This document shows, one piece after another, positions 1 to 4,134 of a stretch of 9,418 bases of DNA; the stretch's first letter is position 1, and every line of letters begins with the position of its first letter. The notes below the pieces were generated by a model. That model had not been told where the DNA came from, made no database searches, and saw only the letters and a program-made list of their open reading frames with translations. Source of the stretch: Candidatus Woesearchaeota archaeon (lineage in GTDB: Archaea; Nanobdellota; Nanobdellia; Woesearchaeales; JACPBV01); NCBI GenBank assembly GCA_016180165.1, contig JACPBU010000006.1:1-9418 (forward strand). The letters are read 5' to 3'. The position numbers and the translations under genes were made by a program.

Positions 1-2
1 GC

Positions 3-104
3 TTTAGCCTGAACAATAGTGATTTCCAGACGGTAAGGGAAGGGATGGATGGCATCTCTTTCTTTATTGAAAAGGAGCTATGTTCTAATGGAAAGTGTAG
101 TTAA
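3..104 (+). CDS. C-terminal tail of an unknown protein (5' truncated by the window)
   Basis: The third forward frame is open from the left edge and ends at TAA 102-104, giving 33 residues that finish in ELCSNGKCS. The other two forward frames hit stops within the first 12 bases. The tail has normal-looking amino-acid composition and ends 38 bases before the convergent metallopeptidase stop, as expected for a real gene end. Nothing in the fragment identifies a family. The paired cysteines near the terminus could suit an extracellular protein, but that is speculation. Confidence is modest because so short an open frame can arise by chance. Confidence 0.45.
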   Translation, partial: FSLNNSDFQTVREGMDGISFFIEKELCSNGKCS

Positions 105-142
105 GCATTATTGTGCATGCTCAGAAATGTCCCCTTTCTGGC

Positions 143-1144
143 CTATTTTTGTTTTTCGCTCTTTCGTGGCTTCGAACTATTCCACTTTGCTACTTTATCA
201 TCAAAATCATGCAATAGATCGAATACTCCGGGATAAGTCTGCTTTAGCTGCCTCCTGGTATCTATATGCAAATAAAATGCGGAAATTGCATGAGCAGTCA
301 ATTCAACCCTGTGCTCAATATCAGTCATGTCTGGTTGTCTATTATCTGTCCTCTCCAGAGAGGCAGAAACCATCTCGTCGGTGTCATGGATCATCTTCCC
401 CAAAAGCTTCTCACCTGCTGCATAATCGATAAGATGGCTTACTTCATGAAGTGAAGTCCACCTTAAGGATTCTTGTAGATAGCTGTCGCCAATACCAACA
501 AATGCTGTCTTGGATATGTCGACGTACCACCCTCCGAGATCATCGTTTACTATTGGCCTTCCGTCTGGATGAAATTTATTCCGCCAACCACATCCAGCCA
601 GGGCGTCCTTATTGCTTTCAAATCCTGGGAAATCTGACATGACCCCATCATAAAAAACTACCTTTCCGCCAATATAGCAGATAAATCGAAGAAGAGCGTC
701 GGGCAATCTTGCGATCAATCCCCTGTTCATATCGACTTTTATACGGTCAGGGTTTCCCTTAAAAACATACTTCACAGGAAACTTAAATTGATTATAGGTT
801 ATAGGAAATCCGGATTTTGATGCATTTGGCATCAAAAAATCGCTCTTAATGACCCTGCTGCCTTCAGGAAACCGACAACTCTCATCGTCGAGAAAGTCTT
901 TACAATCTTTTTCGATTTGGGCATAACTGCCTAAGTACCCCCCTTGATAGAATAAAGTTTTGGCAAAATCAAACCTTCCCATTGCTATCGACTGTTTTGC
1001 CGCATCATAATAGTCCCCATTATCGGCCAGGGGAAAACCGCCATTAATTCTGGGCATTTCTCTCAGCAACCAGCCATCCCTCGTCTTGTTGGAATCCAGC
1101 CACATATTGCACAAAAAGTTACATTTCTTTTTAAACCTTTTCAT
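143..1144 (-). CDS. ATLF-like (anthrax lethal factor-type) zinc metallopeptidase
   Basis: A 333-residue protein with a gluzincin active site near its C-terminus. HEVSH at 233-237 supplies two zinc-binding histidines and the catalytic Glu234. VELTAHA at 280-286 supplies the likely third ligand Glu281, 44 residues downstream. Anthrax lethal factor has nearly the same layout (HEFGH, then EFFAEAF about 45 residues later), also preceded by a G-x-Y strand (here GGWYVDI 204-210) and followed by a helical tail. The tyrosine that lies seven residues before the third ligand in lethal factor is absent here (Thr274). The first 200 residues match nothing I recognise. There is no convincing signal peptide, although KKKCNFLCNMWL at the start is mildly hydrophobic. 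The substrate is unknown. The ATG at 1144 lies about 27 bases after a TATA-like box, suggesting a leaderless message. Confidence 0.68.
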   Translation of the reverse strand: MKRFKKKCNFLCNMWLDSNKTRDGWLLREMPRINGGFPLADNGDYYDAAKQSIAMGRFDFAKTLFYQGGYLGSYAQIEKDCKDFLDDESCRFPEGSRVIKSDFLMPNASKSGFPITYNQFKFPVKYVFKGNPDRIKVDMNRGLIARLPDALLRFICYIGGKVVFYDGVMSDFPGFESNKDALAGCGWRNKFHPDGRPIVNDDLGGWYVDISKTAFVGIGDSYLQESLRWTSLHEVSHLIDYAAGEKLLGKMIHDTDEMVSASLERTDNRQPDMTDIEHRVELTAHAISAFYLHIDTRRQLKQTYPGVFDLLHDFDDKVAKWNSSKPRKSEKQK

Positions 1145-1165
1145 ATTTCACTATTACTAAGTAGG

Positions 1166-1176
1166 CAATTTATTGC
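1166..1176 (-). promoter_or_regulatory. TATA-like box for the metallopeptidase gene
   Basis: On the minus strand this reads GCAATAAATTG. It is centred about 27 bases before the ATG at 1144, the spacing expected if transcription starts at or next to the start codon. No clear Shine-Dalgarno precedes the gene. The match to the archaeal TATA consensus is only fair. Confidence 0.35.
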
Positions 1177-1234
1177 TGTCACAGGCTAATTTGCTCTGTT
1201 GCACAAATGTGGGCTGCTAAGGAAAAATTCCCCG

Positions 1235-1244
1235 GCGGGCCATA
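1235..1244. repeat. target-site duplication, left copy (element 1)
   Basis: GCGGGCCATA, identical to 1409-1418 and abutting the left terminal inverted repeat of element 1. The sequence is not low-complexity, so a perfect 10-bp match exactly at both ends of an inverted-repeat element is unlikely by chance. Confidence 0.7.
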
Positions 1245-1408
1245 GGCTCCGTTCAAAATCTCGCATTCGCTCGGGTTAGCAGCTTAAAAATCTTCCGTCC
1301 TTTGAGGGATGGCCGACATCCCCCGTCTGGGGCAACCCCCCTGTCGGCTGAATTTTCTCACCAATTGATTTTTACTTTAAGCTGCTAACCTATATTTTGA
1401 ACGGAGCC
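1245..1408. mobile_element. MITE-like palindromic element 1
   Basis: The ends are perfect 15-bp inverted repeats: GGCTCCGTTCAAAAT at 1245-1259 and its complement at 1394-1408. A second perfect 15-bp inverted pair lies inside (1274-1288 with 1376-1390), then a 7-bp pair (1312-1318 with 1342-1348) around a CCCC/GGGG hairpin (1321-1332), so a single strand could fold into one long hairpin. The 10-bp sequence GCGGGCCATA directly flanks both ends (1235-1244 and 1409-1418), as a target-site duplication would. There is no significant coding capacity. Terminal inverted repeats, duplicated target and small size together indicate a non-autonomous insertion, mobilised by a transposase encoded elsewhere. 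The family is unknown. Confidence 0.75.
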
Positions 1409-1418
1409 GCGGGCCATA
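1409..1418. repeat. target-site duplication, right copy (element 1)
   Basis: GCGGGCCATA, identical to 1235-1244, abutting the right terminal inverted repeat. It ends four bases before the TATA-like box of the DUF212 gene, so the duplication preserved the core promoter. Confidence 0.7.
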
Positions 1419-1422
1419 GAAA

Positions 1423-1432
1423 AATATTTAAA
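1423..1432 (+). promoter_or_regulatory. TATA-like box for the DUF212 gene
   Basis: AATATTTAAA is centred about 27 bases before the ATG at 1454, consistent with leaderless transcription. The purine-rich GAAAA just upstream could serve as part of a BRE. MITE-like element 1 begins only a few bases further upstream. Confidence 0.5.
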
Positions 1433-1453
1433 CGATGCTTCTCAGGAAAGCCC

Positions 1454-1897
1454 ATGGCAGTTGAGCTTTTATCTCCGGCAACTGAGCGCGTCGTCTTTGG
1501 CATACTCGTTGCTGCGCTCCTTTCTCAGGGGATAAAATTCCTCAGGCTCTACATCACCAACAGGAAGAATATACACCTGTGGGACCTGTTTGTTACCGGG
1601 GGATTTCCCAGCACCCATACGGCGCTTATCAGCTCGCTTGCGACAGCCGTTTTTATTGACGAGGGATCAAGCAACCTGTTCATCCACACGATCGTCCTTT
1701 CCATCATTATCATCACCGATGCCCTTGGAGTCAGGAGGACATCAGGCGAAGAGGGGAAGGCAATAAACAAAATAATCAAGCTCCAGAACCTCAAGCTCAC
1801 CAAAGTCCATTATGCAACCGGCCATACTCCCGTCGAAGTCCTTGGAGGCTTGGCCATCGGCATCCTCTCTTCGCTGGTTGCATCTGCTATCTTTTAG
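1454..1897 (+). CDS. divergent PAP2 family (DUF212) membrane protein
   Basis: A 147-residue protein carrying the DUF212/PF02681 (COG1963) signature: GGFPSTHTA at 49-57, TDALGVRR at 88-95, and GHTPVEVLGG at 123-132. These correspond to the split phosphatase motifs of the PAP2/haloperoxidase superfamily. Hydrophobic segments lie around 12-30, 56-70, 75-90 and 127-146, so it should be an integral membrane protein of full family length. A lipid-phosphate phosphatase role is often presumed for the family but is not well established. The open frame extends back to a TTG at 1397 inside MITE-like element 1. I prefer ATG 1454 because it begins family-like sequence and sits about 27 bases after a TATA-like box. 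Confidence 0.86.
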   Translation: MAVELLSPATERVVFGILVAALLSQGIKFLRLYITNRKNIHLWDLFVTGGFPSTHTALISSLATAVFIDEGSSNLFIHTIVLSIIIITDALGVRRTSGEEGKAINKIIKLQNLKLTKVHYATGHTPVEVLGGLAIGILSSLVASAIF

Positions 1898-1950
1898 CGG
1901 CAGATTCCACGACAAGCCTTTACACAAGGCATCATTAATCCATAATCTTG

Positions 1951-1983
1951 CTTATCTTTCTTATCTTTCTTATCTTTCTTATT
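1951..1983 (+). repeat. 9-bp tandem repeat CTTATCTTT, about 3.6 copies
   Basis: Three exact copies (1951-1959, 1960-1968, 1969-1977) and a partial copy (1978-1983). The run is pyrimidine-rich on the + strand and lies 53 bases after the DUF212 stop, so it could act as a U-rich archaeal termination region for that gene. That role is inference. Confidence 0.85.
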
Positions 1984-1985
1984 GG

Positions 1986-2080
1986 CTATTAATATTATCA
2001 ACTATTAATATTATCAACCATTATATTATCAACTATTAATATTATCAACTATTAATATTATCAACTATTAATTTTATCAG
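1986..2080. repeat. 16-bp tandem repeat CTATTAATATTATCAA, about six units
   Basis: Units at 1986-2001, 2002-2017, 2018-2032 (15 bp, diverged), 2033-2048, 2049-2064 and 2065-2080 (diverged). The last two overlap the stop and final codons of trm1 on the minus strand. Read on that strand each unit carries TGATAA and TAATAG, and because 16 is not a multiple of three the array places stops in every frame. Confidence 0.9.
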
Positions 2081-3125
2081 CAATATTTCTTATCAGCTGT
2101 ATCGCCTTTTCCTTAGGCATCGTTGTCCTTATCCCTGTCGGGCTGAAATGTGTCCTTGCGGCAGGATGGCCCCTCTTGATGAGCTCCCTGATAATGGCAT
2201 CCATCTGGGGGACGGACCTCTGCCTGCCACGCTCCATTGACTGGTGGGTTTCAATAAACCCGCTTGCGGGAACCTTGCTTTCTCCGAGAATAATGCCCAA
2301 GAGCTTTCCGGCCTCTTCGTCTTTATTCAGGCTGCACATCTTCTTCACCAGATTGCTGTCCCACAGCTTTCCTCTCCATAAAGGGCCTCCCGCACCCATC
2401 ATGCCGTGCTGCTTCAGAACTTCATCAACTCTTTCTTTCCCTTTGGTGCAAGAGAAGAATATCCTCATATAATGCTCTTTGGCATAAGAAAACACAGGAA
2501 GCAGGGCTTTTTCATACTGCGCTCCGATAAGCTGGGCCTTCCTGATAAGGATCCTGATTCCGATTTCGTGCTTCAGCTCATTCCTTAACGGCGCTGCCCA
2601 ATATTTCCTTAGGCATGCTTTCGGCGATGTGCCTGCCAGTGCAGCAGTATCGGTGGCAGTGGCCGCAAGGATGCCTTCTCTCGATAACCGTCTCACAGCA
2701 GCATCCAGAAATGGGTTTGGAGTCCCAAAAGGATCGATGTCAATATAATCAAATCCAAACGAGCTGAGAAGAAATAGATTTGCATCCATCTTTGAAATTT
2801 TTATTTTTTTGCTTTTAAGCGATATTTTATTCATGCTGAGGTTTTCCCTGATTGCCTTGAAAGAACGCGCATCATAGTCGTTTATCGCAAGAAGCCTTAC
2901 CTTTTCTTTGGGCAATTCCTTGAGGAAACGTATGCTTCTGATTCCGGAGCCTGCCAGGGGGTCTGCTATCCTCATCCCTTTTTGGGGGATTGCCCTGAGC
3001 AGCAGCACCGAAATGTCCCGGTTAAGCTTCATCACGGGATTGTAGAATACCGGCATTGATCTGGTGACGATATGTGGCAATTTATTTCCAATAACCGATT
3101 TCCCCTCAAAAACAATATAGCTCAT
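2061..3125 (-). CDS. trm1: tRNA (guanine26-N2/N2)-dimethyltransferase Trm1
   Basis: A 354-residue class I SAM-dependent methyltransferase that makes N2,N2-dimethylguanosine at tRNA position 26 and acts in the cytoplasm. Visible family marks are FYNP..KLNRDIS (27-39), the SAM-binding loop ADPLAGSGIR (54-63), the catalytic DIDPFGTP (129-136), ATATDTAALAG (155-165), GGPLW (246-250) and SPTGIRT (328-334). Length is close to archaeal Trm1, slightly short. The paired-cysteine zinc knuckle found before GGPLW in many homologues is missing: only Cys226 remains there. The ATG at 3125 has no Shine-Dalgarno but follows a TATA box by about 24 bases, so the message is probably leaderless. The 3' end lies inside a 16-bp tandem array. 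Confidence 0.92.
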   Translation of the reverse strand: MSYIVFEGKSVIGNKLPHIVTRSMPVFYNPVMKLNRDISVLLLRAIPQKGMRIADPLAGSGIRSIRFLKELPKEKVRLLAINDYDARSFKAIRENLSMNKISLKSKKIKISKMDANLFLLSSFGFDYIDIDPFGTPNPFLDAAVRRLSREGILAATATDTAALAGTSPKACLRKYWAAPLRNELKHEIGIRILIRKAQLIGAQYEKALLPVFSYAKEHYMRIFFSCTKGKERVDEVLKQHGMMGAGGPLWRGKLWDSNLVKKMCSLNKDEEAGKLLGIILGESKVPASGFIETHQSMERGRQRSVPQMDAIIRELIKRGHPAARTHFSPTGIRTTMPKEKAIQLIRNIADKINS

Positions 3126-3143
3126 AAGAAACCGAGAGAAGGG

Positions 3144-3154
3144 TTATATAAAAA
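3144..3154 (-). promoter_or_regulatory. TATA box for trm1
   Basis: Minus-strand TTTTTATATAA, centred about 24 bases before the trm1 ATG at 3125. This is a strong archaeal TATA match and predicts a leaderless transcript. MITE-like element 2 begins 14 bases further upstream. Confidence 0.6.
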
Positions 3155-3160
3155 GATATT

Positions 3161-3167
3161 CAAAAAA
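3161..3167. repeat. possible target-site duplication, left copy (element 2)
   Basis: CAAAAAA, identical to 3352-3358 and abutting the left inverted repeat of element 2. Because it is A-rich, chance identity is more plausible than for element 1. Confidence 0.4.
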
Positions 3168-3351
3168 GTATGTGCATAGCGCCATAAGGTCAAAATTCAA
3201 TCTAACAAAAATAATCGGCGAGCGTTACGGGGGGTGTCCCTTACGGGGGCGTAGCTCTTCCCTATAACACTCAAGAATTTTGAAGCCTCCGAACGAAGTG
3301 AGCGAGGCACAAGAAATTTCGATGAATTTCTCAGTGGTGCTATGCACATAC
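3168..3351. mobile_element. MITE-like palindromic element 2
   Basis: The ends are 16-bp inverted repeats matching at 15 of 16 positions: GTATGTGCATAGCGCC at 3168-3183 and GGTGCTATGCACATAC at 3336-3351. CAAAAAA directly flanks both ends (3161-3167 and 3352-3358) and could be a 7-bp target duplication, though it is low-complexity. Internal structure includes a 9-bp inverted pair (3190-3198 with 3275-3283), a GCCTC/GAGGC hairpin (3285-3308) and two near-direct TTACGGGG motifs. No coding capacity is visible. The size of 184 bases and the structure suggest a non-autonomous element filling the whole gap between trm1 and the next gene upstream. Confidence 0.6.
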
Positions 3352-3358
3352 CAAAAAA
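3352..3358. repeat. possible target-site duplication, right copy (element 2)
   Basis: CAAAAAA, abutting the right inverted repeat and ending at the base before the stop codon of the minus-strand gene at 3359. On the minus strand this gives a T-run immediately after the stop, which could help transcription terminate. Confidence 0.4.
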
Positions 3359-3772
3359 CTAGATAATCCTCACCATCACATGCTGCGTATCCCTGAACTT
3401 GTCATTGCTTGCGGTAACCTTGGCGAGATATTCCCCTTCAGGAAGGCCATAAGGCGCCCTGATATTGACCATGGCAGTATTGCTGTCCCTTCTGCTGACA
3501 TCGAATGGCATGGAAGTATATTGCAGCCCAAGATCATAGATGATAAGCTTGACAGAGACATCCTCCAGGTTCCTTGCCTGGGTGTTTCTGACGGTAAAGA
3601 ATGCTTCCCTGAATTCACCCTGCACCAAAGGCTCATCGATGATGTATCTCCCCAATGAATGGATGTTGACAAAGCTGAAGAGCATGAGGCTGAGCAAAAA
3701 AGAAATTCCAAAAGCGCATTTTCCAAAATTGCCTTTTCCAGGAATGATTTCTCCGAAAGTCCCTTTGTTCAT
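3359..3772 (-). CDS. small membrane-anchored or secreted Ig-like domain protein
   Basis: A 137-residue hypothetical protein. A basic and glycine-rich N-terminus precedes one hydrophobic stretch (about 20-36, FGISFLLSLMLFSFV), so it is either anchored to the membrane or cleaved. Residues 46-137 look like a single beta-sandwich of CARDB/APHP or archaeal Ig-like type: alternating strands such as EAFFTVRN and VSVKLIIYD, and the ending GEYLAKVTASND..RDTQHVMVRI, which resembles short extracellular proteins of DPANN archaea. No catalytic residues are apparent; a structural or adhesive role on the cell surface is inference. Translation from ATG 3772 has only a G-rich GGGGGA upstream as a possible Shine-Dalgarno. 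It is transcribed away from aIF5B. Confidence 0.7.
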   Translation of the reverse strand: MNKGTFGEIIPGKGNFGKCAFGISFLLSLMLFSFVNIHSLGRYIIDEPLVQGEFREAFFTVRNTQARNLEDVSVKLIIYDLGLQYTSMPFDVSRRDSNTAMVNIRAPYGLPEGEYLAKVTASNDKFRDTQHVMVRII

Positions 3773-3821
3773 GGCGCAAATCCCCCAAATGATTTTCTCC
3801 CGAAGATGATTAGCTGCAGGG

Positions 3822-3832
3822 GCTATATAAAC
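3822..3832 (-). promoter_or_regulatory. TATA box for the small Ig-like protein gene
   Basis: Minus-strand GTTTATATAGC, about 50 bases before the ATG at 3772. This predicts transcription starting near 3800 and a short leader of roughly 28 bases. Confidence 0.5.
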
Positions 3833-3897
3833 TTTTATTTACTCTATTATACCCATTAGAGGAGATAGATAAGTAATCCGGGGATGGTGATAAAAAA

Positions 3898-3957
3898 ATG
3901 ATTGCTGTTGGCTTTAATATTCGGATGATATTTGTTAAAGTCCGCCATTATAGGTAG
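3898..3957 (+). CDS. possible leader-type mini-ORF, 19 residues
   Basis: An ATG at 3898 follows a perfect GGTGAT (3886-3891) with a six-base spacer, among the best ribosome-binding sites in the window. The frame encodes MIAVGFNIRMIFVKVRHYR and stops at TAG 3955-3957, inside the left arm of a hairpin. It lies 177 bases before the aIF5B start. Nothing identifies its function. It could be a leader peptide, a remnant of a degraded gene, or chance. Support rests only on the Shine-Dalgarno and position. Confidence 0.25.
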   Translation: MIAVGFNIRMIFVKVRHYR

Positions 3958-3994
3958 GGACGTCCCCCTGCGGAAATTAAGGTCCCCGCCTATA
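3949..3994. repeat. imperfect inverted repeat (hairpin) upstream of aIF5B
   Basis: TATAGGTAGGGAC (3949-3961) pairs with GTCCCCGCCTATA (3982-3994) at 11 of 13 positions. The perfect palindrome GGGACGTCCC (3957-3966) overlaps the left arm. The right arm ends two bases before the presumed aIF5B TATA box, so it could be an operator-like site or the trace of a small element. Confidence 0.55.
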
Positions 3995-3996
3995 GG

Positions 3997-4004
3997 TTTA
4001 AAAA
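3997..4004 (+). promoter_or_regulatory. TATA-like box for aIF5B
   Basis: TTTAAAAA within GGTTTAAAAAGC. It predicts transcription starting near 4028 and a leader of about 105 bases that contains the purine-rich repeat. No box lies at leaderless distance from the start codon, and the gene instead has a GGTGA Shine-Dalgarno. Confidence 0.4.
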
Positions 4005-4038
4005 GCAGGCTGATTTTTTAACCAATAATTGGAAAGAA

Positions 4039-4074
4039 GAAGGCAAAAGGAAAAAAGAAGGCAAAAGGAAAAAA
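4039..4074 (+). repeat. purine-rich 18-bp tandem repeat, two exact copies
   Basis: GAAGGCAAAAGGAAAAAA is repeated exactly at 4039-4056 and 4057-4074, with partial matches on each side (from 4031 and to 4080). The run is entirely purine apart from one C per unit. It falls in the presumed aIF5B leader, upstream of the Shine-Dalgarno. Confidence 0.85.
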
Positions 4075-4124
4075 GACAGGGTTTGCTTATCTTGACAATA
4101 AAGGAAATGGAGCTTATCGCGCTC

Positions 4125-4129
4125 GGTGA
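4125..4129 (+). promoter_or_regulatory. Shine-Dalgarno that sets the aIF5B start
   Basis: GGTGA with a five-base spacer before ATG 4135. A GTG at 4126 in the same frame overlaps this site and would add three residues, but family alignments begin around IRSP, so ATG 4135 is preferred. Confidence 0.6.
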
Positions 4130-4134
4130 AGACT

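Larger units (their letters stand above)
1145..1453. other. divergent intergenic region interrupted by a MITE-like element
   Basis: This 309-base gap separates the divergent metallopeptidase and DUF212 genes. It holds a TATA-like box for each gene at its two ends and a palindromic element of about 164 bases with its 10-bp flanking duplication (1235-1418) between them. Removing the element and one copy of the duplication leaves a compact gap of about 135 bases with both promoters intact. I see no gene in it. Confidence 0.6.
3773..4134. other. divergent intergenic region upstream of aIF5B
   Basis: A 362-base gap between the divergent Ig-like and aIF5B genes. In order it holds the minus-strand TATA box, a 19-codon mini-ORF with a strong Shine-Dalgarno (3898-3957), an imperfect hairpin (3949-3994), a + strand TATA-like box (3997-4004) and a purine-rich 18-bp repeat (4039-4074). 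The repeat lies in the presumed aIF5B leader. Confidence 0.6.

Noticed and set aside
49..432. A 127-codon + strand open frame overlapping the metallopeptidase gene
   Set aside because: It is antisense to the conserved C-terminal region of the metallopeptidase, including the HEVSH region's downstream helix, and lacks domain-like sequence.
1397..1453. An upstream TTG start for the DUF212 protein
   Set aside because: It would begin inside the right inverted repeat of the MITE-like element and adds residues that do not belong to the family.
1951..2080. The repeats as a CRISPR array
   Set aside because: The units are 9 and 16 bp and directly adjacent, with no spacers and no cas genes nearby.
3376..3726. 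A second minus-strand frame of 116 codons overlapping the Ig-like gene
   Set aside because: It is Ser-rich shadow sequence. The other frame has a signal/anchor segment and a coherent beta-strand pattern.
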